64,000 nucleotides of DNA from assembly GCF_000471905.2 (NCBI RefSeq), contig NW_006495875.1, positions 193,041 through 257,040 on the forward strand, given 5' to 3'. A program made the position numbers and the translations under genes. The notes under the pieces were generated by a model. That model was not told where the DNA came from. It made no database searches and saw nothing but the letters and a program-made list of their open reading frames with translations. This stretch comes from Amborella trichopoda. Taxonomy: Eukaryota > Streptophyta > Magnoliopsida > Amborellales > Amborellaceae. Positions 11,383 to 24,300 of this stretch are shown here, piece by piece (positions within the stretch are counted from its first letter, which is position 1; each line of letters begins with the position of its first letter).

Positions 11383-11839
11383 CTGAAACTAGAAATGTAT
11401 CTAATCAACAATAATTTAATGCAATAAGGGTAACATGGTCTGTCTGATTGGATTCTTTCAGTCACGTTTTAGGTTTATGGAGTCCACAGATGCTGCTGTG
11501 AGTTTCTCAAGCACATATAGATGCCTGGGCAAACTGAAAAATATGGCCTTGAAAGTACACATGGATGTTTCTGAGTCCGTTGCGTGAAGTCTTTTATCCA
11601 TTATTTTTTGGAGAAAGGGTTTTGAATTGGGTTGTTGTACCTTGAGATTCTATCTTATGTTCAGACACGTGCAAATATGCAGTGTTCGCCACTTGGAGAC
11701 CATTTTCACCATATATTTGGAAGTACTTTTTTTGTGTTAGTTGTTTATTGCTGATTATGCAGTTTAAATCTACACTGTTGACGTTATTGTACTAAATTGT
11801 ATTGTCTTTCAGGGGGGAAGAAAACTACAATTGGCTGTG

Positions 11840-14800
11840 ATGAGTTCTCTCTGCCCTTTTGCTAATTTATCAAGGAGCAAGGATGTCTGTCCTAGAAAGA
11901 TTGAGGAAAAACATTATGAACATCGAGTAAGGCAGTCTAATCAGGGGAACAAGGAAGAGTCTGAAGCTCCAAATACAGTATCACCAAAGTGTCCATTTGG
12001 ATATGATTCCCATGCATTCAAGTTGGGGCCTCTCAGTTGTGTCATTTGCCGAGCTCTTCTTTTTGAGACGAGCAAATGCTTACCATGTTCCCATAAATAT
12101 TGCAAGTGAGCAGCTCATATACTTTTTGCTCATTTGATGCAGTTTATTTCTTCTCTCACTGTTGGATATCCATGGTTTGAATACTATACAATGTTGACTT
12201 ATTATGTGTGTCATCAGAGTATGCATTTCACGCTTTAAGGATTGTCCAATCTGTGGAGCTGACATAGAGAGGATTGAGCCTGACCCTGATCTCCAGGATG
12301 TTGTTGATCACTTTATTGAAGGTCATGCTAGGATTAAGAGGTCCACAGTTAATTCAGATATCAAGGGTGTAACAGAAAATGACCAAGTCAAGAGTGTAGT
12401 TTATGAGGATGTTTCTTTGGAAAGGGGTACTTTCTTGGTGCAACAAGCAATGAGAGTAAGTTGGGTTGGATCCTCATTTATTGAACTTTATGTTGATATT
12501 CATGACAGCCATCTATCAGACGTTTGTATTTTGGCCAACTGCCCTTATGTGGTTGAGTGATTGACATTCTTTTTATCGCAGGCATTTCAGGCCCAAAATT
12601 TGAAAAGTGCAGAGTCAAGGCTTAGTCTCTGCACAGAAGACATCCGGGATCAAATTGAAAGGTCTGGGTGTACGTCAGAGTTATGTTCACAACTTGGAGC
12701 AGTCCTTGGCATGCTCGGTGATTGCTGGTCTTTCTCTCACTAAATCAATAGATTTTTAGCTATGAATACACAAAATGCAACTTAACTTTCATGTTGGTGT
12801 AAACTTTCTATAATGATAGCCTGTGATTCATGCTGGTTCTGATATTATGTATAGTTTTGCATAGTTCTCAGGAACATTCTTAGAATTTGGAGCTTAATGT
12901 GAAAAACTGGGGGTCCGTGCCAGGCTTCAAGAATCCTAAACGTTTTTGGCTCGAGAAAGCTTATGGCATATTTTTAGTTTTGGTTTAATCATTGTTTCGA
13001 AAGGCGGACCCGCCTAGGCGTTTGGGCACCTGCTTAGGTGGGTGCCCAACGCCCAGCCTTGGGCGGCTGCCTCGGGCTTGCGCCCCGCCAAGGGGCGAAA
13101 ATGCCTTGTTGAGGGGCATTTTTGGGGGTTATTTTAGAAAAATAAGAAGGAAAAAAAAGTGGGTTTTAGGTTCATTTCAAATCTAAACCCCATTAGAACC
13201 CATTTTAGAGAGAGAAATATTTTTTTTTTTTTTGCCGTTTTCATTGGATTGAAGGCTTTTCAAAGTTATAAGAAATCAATCTAAACATCACCCATTGCAA
13301 TTAGATTTAGTTTTGGAGGTTTTAGAGGTCTATTAGAGGGTTTTTAGAAGATTTTGAGATTAGAAATATCGTAGAGGTGGAAGTTTGGAAATCGACCAAT
13401 CAAAGTTAGCGAGAAATTTTATTTTTTAGATTGTTTGTATTAGTTTGAGATGTCTTCTTGGGAATCTAATAAAAGTAGTGATCTAGGTTGGAAATATGAC
13501 TATAGCCCAAATTCTTTGGATAGAAATTGCATAAGATGCAATTAATGTGAAAAGGATACAAATGAGGGCATAAACCAATATAATAAACAATAACATCTTG
13601 TTGATATCAGGGGGGATGTTGTCCCATGTAAAAAAGTTCTTAATGCTATCAGAGGGGAGATAAAAAAATTATGAGTATTGTAAAAAAGATAAAAGAGGAG
13701 AGAGAGGCATCCCTAACAGAGCTGAGGTCTGGGGTTCGTGTTAATTTTGATGATGATGATGATGGTGATCAGGAGGGGTGTTGAGGTAGAACAAGTTGCT
13801 GTATACCAGACTAGGGGGAAAGGAAAGGGAGTTGTAATTGGTTCTGGGAGTGGGGGGCCTAAGAGGCCTCGGGTTAGAGGGCCTATGAATTGTTTTTTGC
13901 CCTAGCATGACCCTAAGGTTACGGGAGAGAAATAAGCAAACAACTATTGAGAATAGAATCAAGAAGGAAAAGAGAGATAGAATTCCACAGTACATTGCTA
14001 GAGGGTATGAGGTGGGCATTCCTTTCAATGCCGCTCGCCTCAACTCCGATGCATATGATGCAGATGCAGCTGAACTTGCTTGCTCTGATGGTGAGTGATG
14101 ATTGAAGATTCTTTTGACTCAAAAGAGTCTTAAAGTCTATATTTCTTTCATTTTTGTGTTCCTCCTCTTGTTTGTGTATTGTGGTTTGTGAACTTTTAAG
14201 CTTTAACTATGTGTGGATTATGGATAATTGGATATGGAGTTATGGAGTATGGAGGAGTGTCCTTATGGATTATAGACATTTGATGTGCCCCCTAACTCTT
14301 ATTTCTTATTTGGTTGATGATGAATTGAAGTCTTGCTAAGTTGCTATTTTGGATTATGGGCTAAAATATGTCTTAATTTAAAATGCATAGAATTATGGAC
14401 TAAAATATGTCTCGATATGTATTTTTTTAGTTTTTACACAAAATCTAACCTTAAAACAACTTTTTATTCTACTAGGCCACTTAGGCTCTAGGCAGCCTGG
14501 GCCCCCATCCGCCTAGGCGCCACCCGGTGTTTTTCGAAACACTGGGTTTTATAATAGGGATTGTATACCATGAGACCATTTATCTTTGTTATAAGACTGT
14601 TACAGTTACTTATAGTCATTAGATGTCAAATTGAATGGCTTGGGGTGTGTCATGAAATTCGAGAAATTTTTTATTGAACTTTGAGTCTAGTAAATGATAA
14701 TCTCATAACCACCCATTTTAAAATCTGACAGACTGTCCTGCATGGACATTTATCTTCTCTTGTACATTTCAGGAAGCGAAATAGGGTATTGAGTTGCTTG

Positions 14801-16268
14801 GTTTACTCACTGACTACATCGACTCATAGTTATGTACAACATATGTTGCATGAACGCTCTTAAGGGACCCTAATGTTCTTGGGTACGTACTCATTAGGTA
14901 GAAGGCAGCATTTCCCCACAAAATTGTGGCGGCATGTCTCTAATATTACAATGTCTCACTGTATTCCATTGTTCTTTGTGAACAAAGTAGTTTAGTCACT
15001 TATTTTATTCTTTATGTTCTATTAGTATTACCTAGAGGCGTATTTTAGTCTTTGACCCCAACTTGTACTTCTGAAAATGCTAATGGCGCCACACTGTCCT
15101 GGATTCCCCAAAGAACATCGGCTGGTGTTGACTTTTGTGACCCCATGAAAGAGAAAAAGGAGGGAGGAGAAGGGGGGGGGGGGGGGGATTGGGGGGAACC
15201 AGATCTAGAGAGGAGTAATTGGTTTGATCCAATAATATTTTCCAAATTAGATTTGTAGTCAGGTTTGGAGTAGCCCTTGACGTATATGTGTTATTGGCCC
15301 AAAAACCTGTTAGGTCTCTGGCTTGTAGTCAGGTTTGGAGTAGCCCTTGACGTATATGTGTTATTGGCCCAAAAACTTGTTAGGTCTCTGGCTTTGTCTG
15401 CAATAGTATGTGAAGTACTCTTGATTTCATGAAAAGTTCTAGTGTTTCTCTCCCCCCATATAGACCACACTAGTAGCTCCACACTGGCTAAATAAGACAA
15501 ATTCTTGTTCTCCCTAAATTGGCAAGAGTTCCTAAGAGCCCATTCTGGATTTCGCACAAAACCCCTTGGGACAAGGTGGCCAATTGTCTTAGATTTAGAG
15601 CCAGCCAGCAGTGGCCCAAAACCTTTCCGGTTTGAAAAGATATGGTTCAACGACCCACAATGCATCGCTAATTCCCATTTGATGCTCCTTCATGGTTAAT
15701 GGCTGGGCAGGTGTTAGCCTAGGGAGTAAATCACCAAGTATTAATTCAATTTTTTTTCGTTTCTTTATAAATTGCTGGAATATCTACATAGAATTGCCAC
15801 AATACAATACAATACAAAATAAACCTACTACAGTCTAAGATCTTTTAAATCTTATTGCCAAGTAAACCATATTCAAAACTGACTTTGAACTCATGACTTT
15901 AGGAAATAAAAAAAGATTAACAACAAAATAAATAAGTAAACTAGGACGATTTATTCAACTTTTTCCCTAGGGTTACCTCCTTAGGACTTGGTGCCTGATC
16001 ACATGAATGATGATACACCTGATTCTTAGATCCTGCTGAATCCACCAATCTAAACTAGGAAGCACCTCTGCAATACCCTTATCTGAATTCTATAGGGATG
16101 AGAGCATGGGTCACAATTAGGGTTTCTTAGATCCTTCTAAGACCTTGGGGCATGCCACTTAGTGGCACCACACCTAGCCTAGTCTAGGCTAGGCATATTC
16201 CCTTTCCCTCTTTGAATCTTGGGTGGTGAGTGCAACCCCAAAATCCTTATAGGGGGTGTTGTGCCACC

Positions 16269-16320
<52 letters not shown>

Positions 16321-18330
16321 TGTGTGTCGTCTACTTCGTGTATCGAGAGAGGAGGACGTACGAGGGTAGGGGGTACGGGTCGTTCGTTACTTAGTACGTA
16401 CGTCCGTACGAANNNNNNNNNNNNNNNNNNNNNNNNNNNNNNNNNNNNNNNNNNNNNNNNNNNNNNNNNNNNNNNNNNNNNNNNNNNNNNNNNNNNNNNN
16501 NNNNNNNNNNNNNNNNNNNNNNNNNNNNNNNNNNNNNNNNNNNNNNNNNNNNNNNNNNNNNNNNNNNNNNNNNNNNNNNNNNNNNNNNNNNNNNNNNNNN
16601 NNNNNNNNNNNNNNNNNNNNNNNNNNNNNNNNNNNNNNNNNNNNNNNNNNNNNNNNNNNNNNNNNNNNNNNNNNNNNNNNNNNNNNNNNNNNNNNNNNNN
16701 NNNNNNNNNNNNNNNNNNNNNNNNNNNNNNNNNNNNNNNNNNNNNNNNNNNNNNNNNNNNNNNNNNNNNNNNNNNNNNNNNNNNNNAGAGAGAGAGAGAT
16801 TCGGTGTGTGTTCCATTCCTTGGATTCAGAGAGAGGGATCCAATGGGGGGGAGGGGTCTCTTCCTTATATAGGCCTCAAGAGCTATAGGGTGTTCCATTC
16901 TGATTAGGATGCAACATTATTTAGATTATTTAGGTAATCTGTGAGGTGAGAGAAATAATCTAAGCCATCCATCCCAAAAATCAGTCGTCATGATTTAGGA
17001 ATGATATTTAAGAACCTTATCCCCTGAATTTGGCCTATTATCCACTTTTAATCTATCTAGACTTTTGACTTGTCAAACTAATCTCTTTTAAATTATCTTG
17101 AATTCGTTTTATCTCACAAAGGGATATTTAGCAATTCAAATAAAAATAAAACTTGGTCAAACTAATTTAGATTCCGTAAAAATCTCTTTTTTTTCAAAAA
17201 TATAGCGTAGGATATTTTCAACTAACCAAAGAATATTTTCTCACAAAAAATAACACCCACAGGGTTCCTAAAAAAATGGGAAACATGGGCGTCCCACTAT
17301 GTTGTGGGGTGTGTGGCCCATGTTTTTTTTTTTTTTGAGTAAAGTTCACTGTAATATATTTCAAAAGGAAACCAAAATTACAAGAGGAATGGTGACCCCT
17401 CATGGTCACTTTATAGAATCCCAATTAGGGACGAAAAACACAAAAGGTGTAAAGGGCAAAAACACTCAAAGGGGGCGTAGAAGGAATAGTGGCCCTAAGT
17501 CCCCAAAGAGGAGCTAGAGCTGGCCCCCGCCTTAGCCAACCGATCAGCGTCTGAGTACACATGGCGCTAGGTAATCGTGAAGGCACTGGATAAAAGCAAA
17601 ATTCCCTCGAAGATATCATCGAGACACCATGGCCAAGATGATCGATTAGAAGCCCAAGTTATAATGTACTTGGCGTCGCCCTAATAGATGCCCTCCACTA
17701 TTAGGTTGTGACTCCATGAGATTTCACTTGCGAAGGCCCTCCAATAGGGCAAGAGCCTCAAATTTGAGCTTAAAGGCTCCCCTATCCGGTGGTCCCTTCG
17801 ACCAGTTAATGTGGAAATCTGTGAAGGATGAGTCTTTGAACAAAGAGTGATTGATGGCCTAGAAAGCTATTGAATTCCTAACTTTCTCCACCAACTGCTC
17901 GACCGTGGATCTCTCTCTGCCTAAAAGTTTTGTGGTTTAATCGAAGCTTTCCACTTGAGCCTACCAGTCTTAGGCCAAGGAGTGAAGGTAGCTTGGAAAA
18001 GGGGGAGGACTGATCTCGAGGTATAGCATCGAAGCACTTGCTCCGTGCCCCATACCCAATCAAACAGTTTCAGGATGCCTCACTATTCTGCTCGAGAGAA
18101 GTTGCAATGTAGAAGAAGGTGAGTGTTTTATTCAGGAAAAGGAGGGCATGTGGTCCATGTTGGCCCACATCCCACATCAGGTGGGAATTGGGCCCTTAGC
18201 TCCCCCACATGGGCCTAGTCTAGGCTAGGCGAGTTCCCTTTCCCTTTTGTTTTCTTGGGTGGTGTGTGCAACCCCAAAATCCTTATGGGGGGAGGGGGGT
18301 GGCATGCCACCTAGAGAGGAGAGAGATGGC

Positions 18331-18367
<37 letters not shown>

Positions 18368-21300
18368 CCAAGAGAGTCGGGGGGGGGGGTCCCCTCCTTA
18401 TATAGGCCTCAAGAGCCATAGGGTGTCTATTCAGATTAGGATTCAACATTATCTAGAATATTTAGGTAATTGGCGAAGTGAGAGAAATAATCTAAGCCAT
18501 CCATCCCTAAAATCAGTCATCATGACTTAGGAATGATATTCAAGAACCTTGTAGCTTGAATTTGACCTATTATCCACTTCTAATCTATCTAGAGTTTTGA
18601 CTTGTCAAACTAATCTTTTAAATTATCTAGAACTCCTTTTATCTCACATAGGGATATTTAGGAATTCTAATTAAAATAGAACTTGGTCAAACTAATTTAG
18701 ATTCCATAAGAATCTCTCAAAATATTTTTTCTCAAAAAGATATCTTAGAATATTTTCAACTAACCAAATCACAGGGTTCCTAAAAAATTGGGAAACAGTG
18801 GCCCATGTTGGCCCACATCCCACTCCAGGTGGGCCTCACATGTTTGGGAATTGAATGTGGGGCCCTTAGCTCGCCCACGTGGGTCCCATAATTTTAAAAA
18901 CATAAAATTGAGAATACCCCCCTTGTAGACAATTAAGGAGGTTTTTATTCATTTAAAATTAACTTTAAAATTCTGAAAATATCCAAAAATCATAGAAACA
19001 TAAATATTATTGAAAATGATATTTCTAGGGCTCTTAAAAGTTTTTAAAATGTACAAAAATACTCTAGAAGTGGATTGGACTTGTGGGTCAAGAAATAAGT
19101 GACTGTCAAGGCACTCCACCCGAGTCAGGGTCCATGATCCAAAATTGACTTCTCACACCAACCCAATGAGACCCATGTGTTTGAAGGCATTTTTGAGCAC
19201 CTTGTGTCCCCGGCACGAATAAAAAGAAGCCAGGTTAATAAAGCCCTGATTCACAAGTGGAATTTTCAACGGTCACGGAATTGCTCAAGAATGAGTGAAA
19301 ATGTTCTTAAGGATTTCATAAGGTCGTCTGTCAAGTTTCGTCGCAATCTGACATGTCTAAAGCAGTGCATACAAAAAAACAGTTCAGGAAAAATCAGCCT
19401 CTAGCACCCTGAAACGGACCCTATAACTAGAACCCTATTACCGGAGCATCAAATGGTTGTGGGACCACCGCCATTGGATCCGGGACGGTCAAAAACCCCT
19501 ATGGGTCAAGTTTTGGCTCAATCGGACACTCCAGGACAAAGTTATGGGCAAAAGACTGAAAAGAGGTAAGCCACACGCTATTCCCGTGCACCAGTCTCCA
19601 TAATGGAGACTGGTTTTCACAGTTTTGGACAGTAACTTTTGGGAGCTATATCTCCCATGTTCTAAGTCCTATCGAGCCCAAATTTTGGGAGTGTTTATCT
19701 TGTCAAGACGAGCGTTTTGATATGTGGCATGTCCCGTGATGACGCTTGAGCAGGGAGAAAAGCTAGAGAGAAGTTGATGATTCGTGACAAGAGTTGCAGG
19801 AAATTCAGTAGCGACATGTCCCGCTCGAGCAGCCGTATCATGGCGCTCGTACAAAGGATCGACGCGAAATCAGTTGCATTGCGTACGTAAGGTCTGAGGT
19901 TACATCTGTGCCAAACCTCACACGTGATGAACGGTTAGATTTGGTGTAAGACGGCGTTAAAGTTGCTGCAAAATTCCGGCCGTCGGAATCCAAATTCCGG
20001 CTGTCGGAATCCAAATTCCGGCAAAAAACCCTTCGGTAAAAAACAAAAGTAGAAAATCCTCGTTTGGGCATGAAATCGAGCTGCATTTGTTGCAAAATGA
20101 TCGTCACGGCGTGCTCAGTACAATTCAGCGAAGAAATCATGAAAATATGTCAAGAAACGAGCGCAATATCGATATGAAGTTTTCAAGTTTCTTACAAATT
20201 TCGCGTCACATAATCGTGGCCTAAAAATGTGATTCGTGGTTCGAAATGAGTATCAAATCGATCGTCATTCTGAGCGCAACGAGAAAATAATCATCTGTTG
20301 GTCAAACGAGGGCCGGAACAACCCCGAATCAGCCTTGGAAGATTGCACACGTTCTATGGCAAATACATGGACTGTTTTGGAATTTCGAGTATTGTTGAGC
20401 AGGATCAAAATCGTTATTTTACACCTATTTTTAGGATTTTTTTTAACTTCAAATAAATTGTATTTTTTAGCAATTAGGGTAAATTTTTGGCATCAACCCA
20501 TGTTTGGGCCCATTTCTATATATATCATGTTATACCTCAATGTAAGAGGTCTCACTTTGATTGAATAAAATTTCTATCTTTGTTCACTGTTGGGTCATAT
20601 TTTGGAGAGAGAGAGGAAAGAGAAATTTTTTTGGGCCGGTACACCTTGTTTTAAATTAATTTTTCTTCTCTCTTTCTCTCTTTTCATTCTTTCTCTCTCC
20701 TCTCTTTGTCAGGCTTGACAGTACCCACCGCCGAGCACGACATGTCGTTTGCTTAAAAAAAAACCTTCACTTCCCCATGGTCCCTCGTGTCCACCTTTGT
20801 CTCCTCACTTATTATGCTCCTTGCATGTCTACGTCAACACCATACTCCCTTACACACTCATTTTCCATTTTGTTTTTTCAAAAGAAGACAGGTGACAAAG
20901 TAATCTGCACGTTCACCTGCTCCCTGTGCACCCTTGGGTCCACCTTCTCATTTTTTTTTATGGTGGTCCTTCATGTCTACTTGCCTCCCTTTTTTTTTTT
21001 CTTTTTGAGGGAACTTAATGAGTAAAACATTAAGGCTTTAGCTTGGAAAAAAAAAAGGGAGGTAGGTAGACATGAGGGACCACCAGAAAGAAAAAGAGAA
21101 GGTGGACCTGAGAGTGCACAGGGAGGAGGTGGACGTGCAGGTTGCTTTGTCTTCTTTTGAAAAAACAAGATGGAAAGTGAGTGTATGTGAGGGAGCATGG
21201 TGTTGATGTAGACATGCAGGGAGCATAATGAGTGTGGAGACAAAAGGTGGACACAAGGGACCATGGGGAAATGAAGGTTTTTTTTAGGCAAACGACATGT

Positions 21301-24300
21301 CGTGCTCGACAGTGGTACTGTCGAGCCTGACAAGAAGAGGAGAGAGAAAGAAACAAAAGGAGAAAGAGAAGAAAAATTACCTTAAGCCCCGGGGTATCGG
21401 CCTAAAAATTTCTCTCTTTCCTCTCTCTCCAAAACGTGACCCAACAGTGAGCAAAGATGAAAATTTTATTCAATCAAAGTGGGGCCTTTTACATTGATAT
21501 ATAACGTGATATATATAGAGAAGTGGGCTCAAACATAGGTGGATGCCAAAAACTCACTCTAATTGTTAAAAAAATACAATTTATTTGAAGTAAAAGAAAA
21601 TCTAAAAATGGGTGCAAAATGACATTTTGCCCTTGCTCAACAATACTCGAAATTCCAAAATAGTCCCTATCTTTGCCATAGAATGTGTGCAATCTTCTAA
21701 AGTTGATTCGGGGTTGTTCCGACACTCGTTTGGCCAAAAGATGATTGTTTTCTCGTTGGGCTCAAAATGACGATTGATTTGATACTCATTTTGAACCACG
21801 AATCGCGTTTTTAGACCACGATTATGTGACGCGAAATTTGTAAGAAACTTGAAAACTTTAGGTCGATATTGTGTTAGTTTCTTGATATATTTTCATGATT
21901 TCTTCGCTGAATTGTACTGAGCACGCCGTCATGATCGTTTTGCAACAAACGCAACTCGATTTCGTGCCCAAACGAGGATTTTCCAATTTTGGGTGTTTGA
22001 CTGAAATTTTGCAGCAACTTTAATGCCGTCATACGCCAAATCTAACCGTTCATCACGTGCGAGGTTTGACCCAGATGTAACTTTAGACCTTATGCATGCA
22101 ATGCAATTGATTTCGTGTTGCTCCGTTGTGCGAGGATGTGGTACGACCGCTCGAGCGAGACGTGTTGCTGCTGAATTTCTATCAACTCTTGTCGCTAATC
22201 ATCAACTTCTCTCTAGCTTTTCTCCCTGCTCGAGGGTTGTCACGGGCCGTGCCACATATCAAAACGCTCGTCTTGACGAGACGATCATGCTCCCAAAATT
22301 TGAGCTCGATCCGACTTAGAACATGGGAGATTTGGCTCCCAAAAGTTACTGCTTGAAACTGTGAAAACCAGTCTCCATTATGGAGATTGGTGCAGGGAGG
22401 GCGCACGGGAATCGCGTGTGGCCTACCTCTTTTCAGTCTTTTGCCCATAACTTCGTCCTGGACTGTCCAATTGAGCCGAAACTTGACCCATGGGGGTTTT
22501 CGACCGTCCCGGATCCAATGGCAGTAGTCCCACAGCCATTTGACGCTCCGGTAATATGGTTTCAGTTATAGGTCCATTTCAGGGTGCTAGAGGCTGATTT
22601 TTCCCGAACTGTTTTTTCTTCTGCGCTGCCTTAGACATGTCAGATTGCGACGAAACTTGGCAGACAACCCTATGAAGTCCTTAAGAACATTTTCACTCAT
22701 TCTTGGGCAATTCCGTGATTGTTGAAAATTCCACTCGTGAATCAGGGCTTTTATTAACCCGGCTTCTCTTTTTTCGTGCTGGGGACACAAGGTGCTGAAA
22801 ATGCCTCATACACCATGATCCACAATTGTCTTCTCAAAGCAACCCATTGGCCTGTCAAAGCTAGCTAATCTTCTCAAACCAACCCATTGGCCTGTCAAAG
22901 CTAGCTAATAAACAGTGGAGTCATAGTCCTGGTATGTGGATTACAGGTGTTCCCAAAAAGTCAAATGCATATACCACTATAGTGCAAAGGGGCTCTCTCT
23001 ATGCACACACACATGTATTACAAGGTTGCTTCAAATAATAATTGCGGCTGTCTTATGTACATGTTGTGCAGAAGTTTTATTGTGGGTTTGGCCCTCGATC
23101 TCACGATCCTACATCTGCGCACAGGAGACCACGGGGCTCTCGTGGCCTACAACAACGTCCATGGGCATCTCAATCCATTTTTTTGATAGTTCCTATGCTT
23201 CATCAAAGTGAGCCCATCCCTGGGCATATCATAGAGAGAGACTATGTTAGTTGCAGTTATCAAACGAGCCCAGGCTTAATTGGTTAGCGCTTGACAATTT
23301 GCAACGTTGCGTCCTAGGCTCAATTCTTACCAAGGGTAGGAGCCCTCTCCCCACTAATTCAACCAAAAAAGTTGACAATGTATATTGTGTGTGTGTGTGT
23401 GCATGCGTGCATGCGATGGATGTGCGACATGGCACTCAAGTGATTAGGCAGGAGGAGAGAGAAGGCATGGATGAGCATGCATAAAGGGAGAGAGCATGTG
23501 AGAGGAGAGAGAGTGCATGTGTGTAATCATTATGTGGAGGGGGACATGCATGCTGTAATCATATGCATTGGTATTGGGATGGGATTCGTGCATATAAGAG
23601 TGTGTGTATGCATGGGGATGCATGCACGACGTATTGAGACGAAAGTAGCGGGATTCCGTGTGCACTTGTCGAAAGCATGGAATTAAGCACAATGATGTGT
23701 GCATGAATATGATGATTACACACATGCACTCTCTGATGTTAGTTCCTGCTAGAATACATCAGAATTATGCATGTTGAATTCTATACATCATGATCCTAAA
23801 TATTACACATATACACATTGTGAACTTCCTGGCTTATTCTGGCAGCAAGTACCCCGAGTTATTTGATAAGCACACCTACAATGTGTGCTTGTAGGTGTGC
23901 ATGGACACCTATAGGCACATACACATTGTGAACTTCCTCATGAATATATGCTTATCACCCCAAGTGCAGTGATTCAAAAAGTGGACCGCCCAGCGCCTAG
24001 GCAGCCGCCTAGGCGGTCCAGAAGTTCTGGGCGCATCGCCTAGGCCTAGGTGGCGAATTTGGGCGATCGATCCCTAGGCGGCGCCCAGGGGCGGAACACC
24101 ATTCGGTGAAGGCATTTTTTTTTTTTTTGAAGGGCAAAATATTCGGGTAAAAAATTGATCAAAACATCACCCATTGGTATTATATTTTCTTTTTGATGTT
24201 TTGCAAAGTTAGTAGGGTTTTTTTTTAGAAGATTTTGAGTATTTAGAAGCATCTTTGAGGTGGAAGTTTGAAGATTGAGCAATCAAACTCAAAGCAAGTG

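Larger units (their letters stand above)
16178..18213. repeat. GC/GA-rich repeat unit, copy A, interrupted by a LINE and a gap
   Basis: The unit starts CCTAGTCTAGGCTAGGC, carries a (GA)n tract (16271-16318), runs through TATAGGCCTCAAGAGC and AATAATCTAAGCCATCCATC, and ends near GGGCCCTTAGCTCCCCCACATGGG just before copy B. It is longer than copy B because it holds a 374-base assembly gap and a LINE insertion (17324-18148). The whole may be part of a degenerate LTR-type retroelement, but no coding region supports that. Confidence 0.85.

Noticed and set aside
16179..16898. Open frames of 140-240 residues across 16.2-16.9 kb
   Set aside because: They run through 374 N and a GA microsatellite, so they have no coding meaning. 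The same applies to frames across 34927-35394.
20777..21356. Paired frames on both strands with very similar proteins
   Set aside because: They are the two arms of the palindrome read in both directions, low in complexity (Leu, Phe, Ser), with no domain.
19183..22808. Palindrome as an assembly artefact
   Set aside because: The arms differ by substitutions and indels throughout, which a duplicated or inverted read would not show.
23262..23340. Possible functional tRNA gene
   Set aside because: Only A- and B-box-like words are present; the segment does not form a cloverleaf with an acceptor stem, so at most it is a SINE.
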